This document shows, piece after piece, positions 51,161 to 59,497 of a DNA stretch of 64,000 nucleotides. The stretch comes from an uncultured Glaciecola sp. (GTDB taxonomy: Bacteria > Pseudomonadota > Gammaproteobacteria > Enterobacterales > Alteromonadaceae), in the NCBI GenBank assembly GCA_947496235.1, contig CANMCE010000002.1, positions 186,001-250,000 on the forward strand. The letters are read 5' to 3'. The first letter of the stretch is position 1, and every line of letters starts with the position of its first letter. Both the position numbers and the translations under genes were made by a program. The notes beneath the pieces were generated by a model, which was not told where the DNA came from, did not search any database, and was given only the letters and a program-made list of their open reading frames with translations.

Positions 51161-52480
51161 GTGAAAACACTAAATATCATTGTATTTGTTTGGTTATGCT
51201 TGGTCAGCGCATCAAGTTTTGCCAACTTAACAAAGGAAATTGAGAAAGATTATCAAGCTTATTTAAAAGAGCTTTTTATCCATTTTCACCAGAATCCTGA
51301 ACTATCAATGGCTGAAACTAAAACGGCTGCTCGCATAGCCAAAGATTTAAAAGCTCTAGGTTTTACTGTGCATGAAGGTATTGCCGAAACCGGAATCATT
51401 GCAACGTTAAAAAATGGCAAAGGCCCTACGGTAATGATGCGAGCCGACATGGACGGATTGCCGGTTAAAGAAGCTAGCGGATTGGATTATGCGTCACAAG
51501 CCATGCAGTTTGATCCTATTACCAAAGAAGAACGTCCGGTTATGCATGCTTGCGGCCATGACGTCCACATCACTTCTTTGATTGGTACAGCCCGTTATAT
51601 GACTACCCACAAAGATGATTGGTCAGGAACCCTTATGTTGGTGGCTCAGCCTGCAGAAGAGCGCATCATGGGTGCGCGCAAAATGATGGAAGAAAATATC
51701 TGGGAGACTTATGGAAAGCCAGATTATGCCCTCGCTTTACACGTCAGTTCTAACTTCGAAACCGGTAAAATTAATGTATTTGCTGGACCTACTTCGGCAG
51801 GTTCAAACAGCGTTGATATTATTGTACATGGTATAGGTACACACGGCGCTTACCCTCAAGGCGGAAAAGATCCAGTGGTGCTTGGTTCGCAAATTGTCTT
51901 GGCGTTACAAACCTTAGTGTCACGTGAATTAGGACCCAAAGAGCCTGGCGTTGTGACTGTAGGTGCCTTTAATAGCGGATTCAAACATAATATTATTTCT
52001 GATAAGGCGCATTTAAAAATAACCGTGCGCAGTGCAACAATAGAGACTCGGGATAAGCTTCTTGATGGAATTAAGCGGATTGCTGAAAACATGGGAAGAG
52101 TTGCCGGTTTACCGGAAGATAAATTACCTGAAGTTAGGGTGTCTTTAGAAGAAGGCACATTACCGCAAATTAATGACGATGCTTTGACCGCGCGTTTACA
52201 AAAGGCGTGGAAACAGCAACTCGGTGCCAGTAATTTAATGGAAAAGCCGTCTGAAGGAATGGGTGCAGAAGATTTTCCTTATTTTGTTCATGAACATAAT
52301 ATACCAAGTGTATACTGGTCAGTAGGTGGAACACCTAAAGCTGATTTTGAAAAAGCAGCCAATGGTGGACCTGCGGTTCCCTCTCATCACTCACCATTAT
52401 TCAAAATTGAACCGGATGGATCCGTGCCTTTTGCGGTTGAAACCACAGTGACGGCTCTTTTGGATTTATTACAAGAGTAG
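51161..52480 (+). CDS. Exported M20-family metallopeptidase/amidohydrolase
   Basis: A 439-residue zinc hydrolase of the M20D (hippurate/IAA-amino-acid amidohydrolase) branch. A GTG start has AGGGG six bases upstream. The signal peptide (residues 1-21, ending SSFA) suggests export to the periplasm, unlike most cytosolic relatives. Metal and catalytic sites are HACGHDVHITSL, QPAEERIMGARKM and the late SEGMGAEDFPYF; the dimerisation domain starts with NSVDIIVHGIGTHGAYPQGG. Full length. The exact acyl amino acid substrate cannot be read. Confidence 0.88.
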   Translation: MKTLNIIVFVWLCLVSASSFANLTKEIEKDYQAYLKELFIHFHQNPELSMAETKTAARIAKDLKALGFTVHEGIAETGIIATLKNGKGPTVMMRADMDGLPVKEASGLDYASQAMQFDPITKEERPVMHACGHDVHITSLIGTARYMTTHKDDWSGTLMLVAQPAEERIMGARKMMEENIWETYGKPDYALALHVSSNFETGKINVFAGPTSAGSNSVDIIVHGIGTHGAYPQGGKDPVVLGSQIVLALQTLVSRELGPKEPGVVTVGAFNSGFKHNIISDKAHLKITVRSATIETRDKLLDGIKRIAENMGRVAGLPEDKLPEVRVSLEEGTLPQINDDALTARLQKAWKQQLGASNLMEKPSEGMGAEDFPYFVHEHNIPSVYWSVGGTPKADFEKAANGGPAVPSHHSPLFKIEPDGSVPFAVETTVTALLDLLQE

Positions 52481-52501
52481 CCTGAATAGCAAACACATAG
52501 C

Positions 52502-52538
52502 AAAGCCATCACTTTACATTCTAGCGATGGCTTTTTTT
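52502..52538 (+). terminator. Rho-independent terminator after the M20 gene
   Basis: AAAGCCATC (52502-52510) pairs with GATGGCTTT (52526-52534) and a run of T follows. Confidence 0.85.
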
Positions 52539-52713
52539 CGTCAATTCTTAGCATTCTTTAATCAAATCAAGAGTTTTAGGCATGCATTTTAGACAATTGT
52601 GCAAATAATCTAACTATCCAAAAATCAAATTTCTACATACAAATAGGTAACCCTGGTGATGACAAGTTTGGCGCCTTGTTTATCAATTCCTATAAACAAT
52701 TATAGAGGAAATA

Positions 52714-53262
52714 ATGAAGTTACCTAATATGAAAAAACTGTCAGTACTTGCTAAAAGTTGTTTAGTCGTTTTTGGCTTTAGTGCAAATGCCAGCGAAACT
52801 GAACAAAAATATTATCCAGACGAAGAGCAAAAGTCTTTTGTTGGGCCAGAGGAATATTTTACCGGTGATGTAAACGTACAAATGTTGTTTCCAGATAATG
52901 ACACCGCACACTATTCCGGCGCCAATGTTACCTTTCAACCAGGTGCACGCACTGCATGGCATCAACATCCTGCAGGTCAGCATATGGTAGTAACAGAGGG
53001 GACAGCAGTTACTGGCACCAGAGATGGCAGGGTCATCGAGTTCCATGCTGGTGAAACTGTATGGTGCCCTAAAGACATCGATCATTGGCATGGTGCTACG
53101 CCACATGCTGCTATGACGCATATTGCGCTGACCGGCAGTAAAGACGGCAAAAATGTAATTTGGAAAGACAAGGTAACAGATGAGGTTTATCAGAAAGTCT
53201 TCTCCGTTAACCAAGAAGAGCAAAAAGTATTAAGGCACTGTCTGCTGAACAACAAGCTTTAG
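52714..53262 (+). CDS. Exported cupin-domain protein, 5' part of a frameshifted gene
   Basis: A signal-peptide protein whose residues 45-155 form a cupin: HWHQHP-like WHQHPAGQHMVV and later DIDHWHGATPHAAMTHIAL, giving the metal-binding histidines. The domain ends naturally at WKDKVTDEVYQK; after this the frame reads EEQKVLRHCLLNNKL and stops. A carboxymuconolactone-decarboxylase-like domain continues in the -1 frame, so the original gene was probably a fusion interrupted at the A5 run at 53222-53226. The cupin itself is intact, with a good AGAGGA site before the ATG, and may still work. Confidence 0.75.
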   Translation: MKLPNMKKLSVLAKSCLVVFGFSANASETEQKYYPDEEQKSFVGPEEYFTGDVNVQMLFPDNDTAHYSGANVTFQPGARTAWHQHPAGQHMVVTEGTAVTGTRDGRVIEFHAGETVWCPKDIDHWHGATPHAAMTHIALTGSKDGKNVIWKDKVTDEVYQKVFSVNQEEQKVLRHCLLNNKL

Positions 53263-53579
53263 TCACAATTTCGGCCTTTACCGCCAGTGGTGATTTAATC
53301 GCCCTTGAACGAGCAGTAACACAAGGATTAGAAAATGGTCTATCCATAAGTAAAATTAAAGAGTTGCAAATGCATTTGTATGCATATGCAGGATTTCCTC
53401 GTAGTCTGAATGCGCTGGGCACTAACATGAAAGTGGTGGAAGCCAGAAAGTCTCAAGGCAAAGAGGATATTCAAGGGGAAATAGCGGATCCTTTTGCATC
53501 TCCAGAAGATAGCTTAGCATTGCTTAAGAAACAAGTGAGTCTTGAAGCATCCCAAAACGTCATAAAAGCACTTCAATAA
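53211..53579 (+). pseudogene. Frameshifted carboxymuconolactone-decarboxylase-like domain
   Basis: In the frame -1 to the cupin ORF, the sequence from about 53238 encodes LSAEQQALVTISAFTASGDL and continues with IALERAVTQGLENGLSISK and MHLYAYAGFPRSLNALGTN, typical of the CMD domain found together with such cupins. An ATG at 53364 lies inside the domain, so no proper start exists. The ORF stops after one CMD half. It is therefore the tail of the upstream gene after a frameshift, and it is shorter than known two-domain forms. Sequencing error, true mutation or programmed slippage are all possible. Confidence 0.7.
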
Positions 53580-53600
53580 TTAGGCATACCCCAAGACTGT

Positions 53601-53626
53601 TCGACGTTGAGTATACTCAACGTCGA
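53601..53626. terminator. 26-bp perfect palindrome between convergent genes
   Basis: The palindrome starts TCGACGTTGAGTA and its second half is the exact complement; TTTT follows on the plus strand. It sits between the cupin/CMD locus and the convergent PEP-CTERM-like gene and should terminate transcription. Confidence 0.75.
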
Positions 53627-53656
53627 TTTTAAACTAAGTTGCTATATTAACTCGGT

Positions 53657-54331
53657 TTAGTCTTTGCTCTTTTTAATTCGATTAACGCTAGCCACCCCAA
53701 TCATTCCCAAAACAAATAGCATAAGGGCGTGAGGAGAGGAAACCGCAGAGGCTTGTCGTACTTCCATTAAAATGGATGCGTTGTCAAATCCTGCATCTAT
53801 ATAAGAGCCGTTGATCAATTCGCCAGTAGCAATAAAGCTGATATAACGGGTATCTGATACAAGCGAAAAAGTTTGCGAAATACTCTGGTTGTTAGCGCTA
53901 GGTCCGCCCAAACCAGTAAACACTATTTGCGATGCTAGCAAGTTTAAATTTGTATCATAAAGCTCGTAGCCTAGCGTAATTCTATCATTTGCGTAAATTG
54001 CTTCAGCCGAAAACGTAAAAGTACCCAGTAACGTTGCTGATAAAGTGGCTAAATCAACTCTTTGAAACAAGGTTGTAGTTTGTGGGTTGGGACCTTCTTC
54101 CCATGGAGACGCGAAGAAACTACCATCTGAAGATTCAAGAAAATAAGCACCTATAGGTGCCGCAGACGTAACTCCCCATTCTAAAGGCGTAATTGGATCC
54201 GATTGAGTCCAACTACTTAGATCCCCAGTAGCGAAATCGCCATTAGTGAGGATTTCTATTGGTGTTGCCCATGCTTGAAGATTTGTTATTAAAAGTAAAC
54301 ATACTCCGGCCAACATCTTTTTTAAATTCAT
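53657..54331 (-). CDS. Exported protein with PEP-CTERM-like tail
   Basis: A 224-residue secreted protein. After the signal peptide (1-22) comes NGDFATGDLSSWTQ, the start of a jelly-roll/carbohydrate-binding-like beta domain common in PEP-CTERM proteins, with repeated Thr/Ser-rich strands. The C-terminus has SSPHALMLFVLGMIGVASVN followed by RIKKSK, the motif-TM-basic tripartite form of the PEP-CTERM sorting tail, although the canonical PEP triplet is replaced by SPH. Such tails are cut by exosortase, and no exosortase gene is in the window. Surface or extracellular location is inferred. Confidence 0.75.
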   Translation of the reverse strand: MNLKKMLAGVCLLLITNLQAWATPIEILTNGDFATGDLSSWTQSDPITPLEWGVTSAAPIGAYFLESSDGSFFASPWEEGPNPQTTTLFQRVDLATLSATLLGTFTFSAEAIYANDRITLGYELYDTNLNLLASQIVFTGLGGPSANNQSISQTFSLVSDTRYISFIATGELINGSYIDAGFDNASILMEVRQASAVSSPHALMLFVLGMIGVASVNRIKKSKD

Positions 54332-54643
54332 AACTAAATTTCCTTATTAATCAAACATCATGACCACTGCGTTAGCAGCAGAAAAATACTGCGCAAATAT
54401 TAGGCCAAATATTATTTATTAAAAAAATCAGTGAATTAGGTGGTATTTAAGAAGTAAATACTAGGCGAGTGTAAAATTTATTGACGGTTGAATAGAGCTC
54501 AAACTAAATAATATACACGAGTGTCCCAAAACCTCCGAATTTGCGTATTTAGTTTATGGTTCAACAAGGTAACAAGAAGTATGAACTTAATCGTTAATTT
54601 TGCGTTCAAAGTTTATGCTCTTAACTAAAAGTTTATAATTGAA
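54332..54643. other. Intergenic region without recognised elements
   Basis: AT-rich; it must hold the divergent promoters of the PEP-CTERM-like and TerB-like genes. I see no gene, repeat or convincing promoter boxes. Confidence 0.4.
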
Positions 54644-55078
54644 ATGCTAGGAAAATTTAAGAAGTTCTTCGAAACTAACGACAATGACGATCAAAAATCA
54701 CAAGCAGAAAAGCTCCACGAAGCATGTGCTATTTTGCTATTGGAAGTATCTAAAGCTGATTACGAAGAGACGTCAGAAGAAACCCAAAAAGTAAGAGAAC
54801 TGTTAAAGCGAAACTTTGATTTAACGGAAGAAAAACTAACTGATCTTATTCAAAACAGCCGCGAAACTGAAGCAACTTCAGTTCATCCGTTTACTGCGCT
54901 TATTAACGAACATTACGAATATGAGCAAAGAGTTGCGCTGGTCGACAAACTTTGGGCGGTGGCCTATGTTGACGGCGAGTTAAGCAAATACGAGGAAGCC
55001 TTGATTCGTAAAGTGGCAGATTTGTTATATATCCGCCATTCTGATTATATAAAATCCAAACTCGCGAATGCCTCTTAA
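54644..55078 (+). CDS. TerB-like protein
   Basis: A 144-residue cytoplasmic helical protein of the TerB/DjlA-N superfamily. The repeated acidic helix motif is visible twice: ACAILLLEVSKADYEETSEE near residue 27 and LWAVAYVDGELSKYEEALIRK near 104. TerB domains bind metal through these acidic residues and occur in tellurite resistance and in stress or envelope complexes. No other ter gene is close, so tellurite resistance should not be assumed. Confidence 0.82.
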   Translation: MLGKFKKFFETNDNDDQKSQAEKLHEACAILLLEVSKADYEETSEETQKVRELLKRNFDLTEEKLTDLIQNSRETEATSVHPFTALINEHYEYEQRVALVDKLWAVAYVDGELSKYEEALIRKVADLLYIRHSDYIKSKLANAS

Positions 55079-55163
55079 TCCAAATATAATGGACTAACTG
55101 ATACTGGTTTTAACCAACCAGTTCCGACAAAATAAAATTATAAAGATAAAAGAGAGACAGAGC

Positions 55164-56078
55164 ATGCAAGCCTATCCAATTGGTACCAAAGGGCAACCTT
55201 GGGGTGATGAAGAAAAAGGACTTTGGTTATCCAAACAGGAAGTTAAACGAAGCTATCAAGGAGAAGTCGTCGACAAACTACAAGCAGTTTCCGATCATTT
55301 TTCACGTTTTCAATATGGTGCGCTTTCGTACAACAAAACCCGATATCCATTATTGGCCTTTACTTCTGCCCAAATGGCACTGAATAAACCCACTGTGCTG
55401 ATAACCGGCGGTGTACACGGTTATGAGACTAGCGGCGTGCAAGGTGCAATAGAATTTTTACTGCATCATGCCAGCGACTATCATACGCATTTTAACTTTG
55501 TGATTACCCCCTGCATTAGTCCTTGGGGTTATGAAACTATCAATCGCTGGAATCCTGAAACTATAGATCCTAACCGCTCGTTTTTTCAAGACAGTCCAGC
55601 CCAAGAAGCGCAAAAAGTCATGGACTATGTCCATTCTTTGGATGTTCCTATTTTTGCCCATTTTGACCTGCATGAAACAACAGATACTGATGATTCAGAA
55701 TTCCGGCCCGCTCTAGCCGCCAAAATAGGCAGTGAATTTCATGATTGGGGAATTCCAGATGGATTCTATACCGTAGCTGACAGTACACGCCCTCAACTCG
55801 ACTTCCAAAAAGCGGTCATCAACTCAGTTAAAAAGGTAACCCATATTGCGCCGCCCGATGATAAAAACCAGATTATTGGCAGTGAAATGGTGCAAGAAGG
55901 CGTAATTGAGTATGATAAAAGAGCTTTATTTTTGTGCGCTGGTTTTACCGATGCTGATTACGTCACTACCACAGAGGTGTATCCAGATAGCCCAAAATCT
56001 ACGCCAGAGATTTGTATTAAGGCTCAAATTGCGGCTGTTATTGGCGGCTTAGATTATTTGAAATCGGAAATCGCGTAA
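55164..56078 (+). CDS. M14-family zinc carboxypeptidase-like protein
   Basis: A 304-residue metallopeptidase without a signal peptide. Zinc ligands are H85 and E88 in GGVHGYETSG, with the third histidine H170 in HFDLHETTDT; N137 and R138 in DPNRSF correspond to substrate-binding residues of the family. The probable catalytic glutamate is in the C-terminal part. Bacterial members of this branch may act on peptidoglycan fragments or modified peptides; the substrate is unknown. AGAGAGACAGAG precedes the ATG. Confidence 0.85.
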   Translation: MQAYPIGTKGQPWGDEEKGLWLSKQEVKRSYQGEVVDKLQAVSDHFSRFQYGALSYNKTRYPLLAFTSAQMALNKPTVLITGGVHGYETSGVQGAIEFLLHHASDYHTHFNFVITPCISPWGYETINRWNPETIDPNRSFFQDSPAQEAQKVMDYVHSLDVPIFAHFDLHETTDTDDSEFRPALAAKIGSEFHDWGIPDGFYTVADSTRPQLDFQKAVINSVKKVTHIAPPDDKNQIIGSEMVQEGVIEYDKRALFLCAGFTDADYVTTTEVYPDSPKSTPEICIKAQIAAVIGGLDYLKSEIA

Positions 56079-56160
56079 AGATATCGGGCTCAAAGTCTTT
56101 AATTCGCGCTCGAATTCATCTATTTTACAATGTGATTATATCTTCTAGGACGAAGACCCC

Positions 56161-58806
56161 ATGTTGTTAGAGCGCGACCTTGCTATACAACAATTTAAAC
56201 AGGCAGCTGAATTATCCAAACATTCGGGTAAGCTGCTTTTAATAAAAGGGGAAGCAGGGGTTGGAAAGACGGTGTTGCTCGAGCACATGCGTCTGGCACT
56301 ACAACAACAATTCATTTGGAGCGGTTGCGATCCATTATCCACCCCAAAACCCTATGCGCCAATACTTGAAATCGCCGGCGCAATTTCTAACGATTTAATC
56401 GATGTTCTAGAACAAAATACCCTTGCAGCCAAAGTTGCTAATATCTTTTTTAATACTTTATTCGACTTGAACAAGGGCACAATTATTGTCATAGAAGATG
56501 TTCATTGGGCTGATAATGCCACCTTAGATCTTTTAAAGTTCATCGCTCGGCGTATTTCGTTTTTACCCTGCTTAATTTGCATTAGCTTTAGAGATGATGA
56601 AATTTCTCCTGAACACCCACTTGCAGCTGTACTGAATTTAGTCCCTTCTGCTCATACTATGCGTATTGAGCTTTCGCCTTTTAGCTTAGATGCAGTAAAA
56701 CTGCTGGCTTTAGAACAAAACAAAGATGCCCAGCGGATTTTTGAAATCACCTCTGGTAACCCCTTTTTTGTAACTGAACTTATTTCAGCTCAACCCCTGA
56801 GTGAAAATAGTATTCCCTCATCTGTTCGGGATACAGTGAATAGCAAAGTGGCTAAACTCTCTCATCGACACCGACATTTTGTGCAGTTTTTATCTGTTAT
56901 GCCCTATGGCATACCTGTATGGCTAATCGAGGATATTTTTGATCAGGCGGTAGATGATTTACTAAGCCAATGCATAAGATATCGAATCCTAATGGTGGAT
57001 AACAGTCAAGTGATTCGATTCTGCCATGAACTCGCCCGATTGGCCGTGTTAGACAACATGCCAATTACTGCACAAAAACAGTTTCACGAGAAGATTTTAT
57101 CGGTATTGGAAGCAAGTGAACAGGCACAAAATATAGCGTGGATGGTCCAGCACGCTGAAGGCGCATTAAACGCAGAAAAGGTGATTCAATATGCCACATT
57201 GGCAGCTAACAAAGCGGCAGTAATGGGAGCGCACAAAGAAGCAGCTTCTTACTTTAAAAGAGCCCTTGATTTTTCTGACAATGCAGAAACTCAGGTAAAA
57301 GCGCAATTGTATGAGAGTTGGGCCTATGAAGTGGGTTTAACTGCTCATATGGAACAATCTGTGATCGATGCAGTGCGCCACGCAGTGGATTTATGGAAAG
57401 CCTTAGGCAGAACCGACAAAGTCGGCAAAAACCTCAGGTTTTTAGCCCGTTTATATTGGTATCAAGGAAAGGCGCACAGAGCCGAGCAATTTTCTTTGCA
57501 AGCCATTCAAGTATTTGAAACCTTGGGAGCTTCCAGTGACCTAGCAATGGCTTATTCTATGCGTTCCCAATTAGACATGCTAAATGATAGAACCAAAGAC
57601 GCGATTAACTGGGCTGACAAGGCGTTGCAACTTGAAAAGCAGTTTCCTAATCCTTTAATTCGAGCTCATGCCCTTAACAACAAGGGAACTGCTCTTATTA
57701 TGAAAGGCGATAGCTCTGGTGAAAGCATGATGCACGAGAGTTTAGATATTGCCTTAAAACAAGATTTTCACGAAGATGCGGCGCGGGTTTACACTAATTT
57801 GTCTGACTACTACATTAGGTTTAAAAAGCTCAAACAAGCAGATAGTTTTATTACCCAGGGTATCCAATTTGATATCTCGCATGACTTGGATGCCTGGACC
57901 TATTACTTGGTAGGCATCCAATCGGCATTGCGTTTGGAACAAGGACGCTTTTATGATGCAGTTACCATTTCTCAAGGTGTACAAAAATTAGAAAATCAAA
58001 CATTGCTGATGAAGTTACCTTCTTTATTAGTTTTAGGACGAGCATTGTCAAGATTAGGTGATCCCAAGGCTTTGGAAGTGTTGTCGAATGGCTTGCAAAA
58101 CGCGAATGCAACCGACGAATATCAATACATGATACCGGCTCGTTTGGGGTTAATAGAACATGCGTTTTTCAATCATCGCTCAGAAGATTGCCTTGCCCAT
58201 TTGCATTGGTTTTCTGAGTTACCTGAAAATGTGCTCAACGCATGGCAGTACCAAGAGCTAAGGCTTTGGATGGATTTACTCGAAATCTATACTGCGAATA
58301 AAATTCAATTGCCTATTATTACTGCTCCCGAGCCATTGGCGGCAATTCAATTACCTAAGGCAGTCGATGATTGGATGTTGCTGGGCGTACCCTACAACGC
58401 TGCAATGCAGTTTTTGGCATCAAATAAAGAACCACAAGACAGCAAACAGGAATTACTTAAGGCCTATTCTATCTTTGAACAATTAGAAGCTAGCGGCGCC
58501 ATTGCTTGGCTCAGACGCTATGCTACCCAAACGGGGTTTATCAACGAATTACCTAAACAAAAGCGTGGACCCTATAGTAAAACTAAACAGCATCCATTAG
58601 GCTTGACCAGTAAAGAACAAAAAGTCTTGGTATTGCTTGCAGAAGGCTGCAGCAACGCCGAAATTGCCGAGACATTATGCCGTTCAACACGTACTATAGA
58701 AAATCATGTATCTTCAATTTTGGCCAAACTTAATGTACAAAATAGAATAGATGTGATGTTAAAGATCCAAAATGAAACATGGCTAATTGAAGAAGCAGCC
58801 AAATAA
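56161..58806 (+). CDS. Large ATP-binding LuxR-family regulator (LAL type)
   Basis: An 881-residue signal-transduction ATPase and transcription regulator. The N-terminal AAA domain has Walker A GEAGVGKT (residues 30-37) and Walker B IIVIEDVHWAD (near 112). The middle (about 330-780) is made of TPR-like helices. The C-terminal LuxR helix-turn-helix spans LTSKEQKVLVLLAEGCSNAE followed by IAETLCRSTRTIENHVSSIL (about 820-870). The arrangement is that of MalT/LAL regulators, in which a ligand on the TPR part controls ATP-driven assembly. Target genes are unknown; cytidine deaminase follows only 38 bp downstream. Confidence 0.88.
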   Translation: MLLERDLAIQQFKQAAELSKHSGKLLLIKGEAGVGKTVLLEHMRLALQQQFIWSGCDPLSTPKPYAPILEIAGAISNDLIDVLEQNTLAAKVANIFFNTLFDLNKGTIIVIEDVHWADNATLDLLKFIARRISFLPCLICISFRDDEISPEHPLAAVLNLVPSAHTMRIELSPFSLDAVKLLALEQNKDAQRIFEITSGNPFFVTELISAQPLSENSIPSSVRDTVNSKVAKLSHRHRHFVQFLSVMPYGIPVWLIEDIFDQAVDDLLSQCIRYRILMVDNSQVIRFCHELARLAVLDNMPITAQKQFHEKILSVLEASEQAQNIAWMVQHAEGALNAEKVIQYATLAANKAAVMGAHKEAASYFKRALDFSDNAETQVKAQLYESWAYEVGLTAHMEQSVIDAVRHAVDLWKALGRTDKVGKNLRFLARLYWYQGKAHRAEQFSLQAIQVFETLGASSDLAMAYSMRSQLDMLNDRTKDAINWADKALQLEKQFPNPLIRAHALNNKGTALIMKGDSSGESMMHESLDIALKQDFHEDAARVYTNLSDYYIRFKKLKQADSFITQGIQFDISHDLDAWTYYLVGIQSALRLEQGRFYDAVTISQGVQKLENQTLLMKLPSLLVLGRALSRLGDPKALEVLSNGLQNANATDEYQYMIPARLGLIEHAFFNHRSEDCLAHLHWFSELPENVLNAWQYQELRLWMDLLEIYTANKIQLPIITAPEPLAAIQLPKAVDDWMLLGVPYNAAMQFLASNKEPQDSKQELLKAYSIFEQLEASGAIAWLRRYATQTGFINELPKQKRGPYSKTKQHPLGLTSKEQKVLVLLAEGCSNAEIAETLCRSTRTIENHVSSILAKLNVQNRIDVMLKIQNETWLIEEAAK

Positions 58807-58844
58807 AGTGTATTGATAATTTGTCAGGAACAACACTAACTATT

Positions 58845-59243
58845 ATGAAAGACCCAATATTTGAACAATTAAAACAAACATTAACAAAGGCTTACAGTCC
58901 ATATTCAGGCGTCCAAGTGGCCGCTGCAATTGAGTATGAAATTGATGGGGAGTCTTTCATTGAGTACGGGGTAAACGTAGAAAACGTATCTTACGGGCTC
59001 ACTCAATGTGCAGAACGAAATGCAATTTGTTCGGCAGTGACAAAGGGCATGAAAAAAATTACATCTGTCCGTTTAATGTCCAATCAAGAAGCGCCTTTAA
59101 CGCCTTGCGGAGCATGTCGACAAGTGATCGTTGAGTTTGCAGCAGACGCAAGTACTTGGATTGAAAGTAAATCCATGCAGGATGATGTGGCTTGGCACTG
59201 TACTGTCCCCGAACTCCTTCCTTCTGCTTTTGTCCTTAAATAA
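58845..59243 (+). CDS. cdd: Cytidine deaminase
   Basis: Deaminates cytidine and deoxycytidine to uridine forms in pyrimidine salvage. The 132-residue protein is the short tetrameric type: zinc ligands C55, C88 and C91 with catalytic E57 in CAERNAIC and PCGACRQ. The ATG at 58845 matches the family length; an in-frame TTG at 58821 would add a non-conserved extension. It closely follows the LuxR-type regulator and its stop is embedded in a palindromic element. Confidence 0.93.
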   Translation: MKDPIFEQLKQTLTKAYSPYSGVQVAAAIEYEIDGESFIEYGVNVENVSYGLTQCAERNAICSAVTKGMKKITSVRLMSNQEAPLTPCGACRQVIVEFAADASTWIESKSMQDDVAWHCTVPELLPSAFVLK

Positions 59244-59278
59244 GTGTCCGGAGCGGACACTTTAGCTGTCCGCGGACA
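59242..59278. promoter_or_regulatory. Two palindromic activator-type sites upstream of the efflux operon
   Basis: AAGTGTCCG-GAG-CGGACACTT (59242-59262) is a perfect inverted repeat, and TGTCCGCGGACA (59267-59278) is a second palindrome built from the same TGTCCG half-site. Their centres are about 20 bp apart, i.e. on the same DNA face, and 63-83 bp upstream of the sigma-54-type -24 box, as expected for enhancer sites of an NtrC-type regulator. The first may also terminate cdd transcripts. Confidence 0.65.
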
Positions 59279-59333
59279 CTTTAAAAATCGCAAATATTTC
59301 TTAATTTTATAGTATTTTCAATAAGATAAGAGT

Positions 59334-59349
59334 TGGCTCGAAGCTGGCA
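59334..59349 (+). promoter_or_regulatory. Sigma-54-type promoter of the HlyD/ABC/FtsX operon
   Basis: TGGCTCG-AAGC-TGGCA has GG and GC separated by exactly 10 bases and matches the consensus TGGCACG-N4-TTGCA except at two positions. Transcription would start near 59360, before the small ORF at 59395. Confidence 0.65.
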
Positions 59350-59394
59350 TAGGTAATATCAAGTTTTTACCATTTTATTAATGCCAGGTCGTTT

Positions 59395-59487
59395 ATGTTA
59401 GCTATTTATTTGTTGTTATCCCCTCTTTCTGTGCTGTTTTTTGCATGGCTAATTTGTCTGGTGGAAACACCTAAACTACCAGATTAG
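59395..59487 (+). CDS. Putative 30-residue single-helix membrane peptide
   Basis: ATG at 59395, with CCAGGT seven bases upstream, opens a short ORF: MLAIYLLLSPLSVLFFAWLI followed by CLVETPKLPD. It is a single hydrophobic helix with a short polar tail. It lies directly after the sigma-54-type promoter, and its stop overlaps the AGGA ribosome site of the HlyD gene. Possibly a small subunit or a leader peptide of the efflux operon; expression is not proven. Confidence 0.5.
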   Translation: MLAIYLLLSPLSVLFFAWLICLVETPKLPD

Positions 59488-59497
59488 GACTTCTGTG

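Noticed and set aside
54644-55078. Tellurite resistance function for the TerB-like protein
   Set aside because: No terA, terC, terD or terE gene is near; the domain alone does not show this role.
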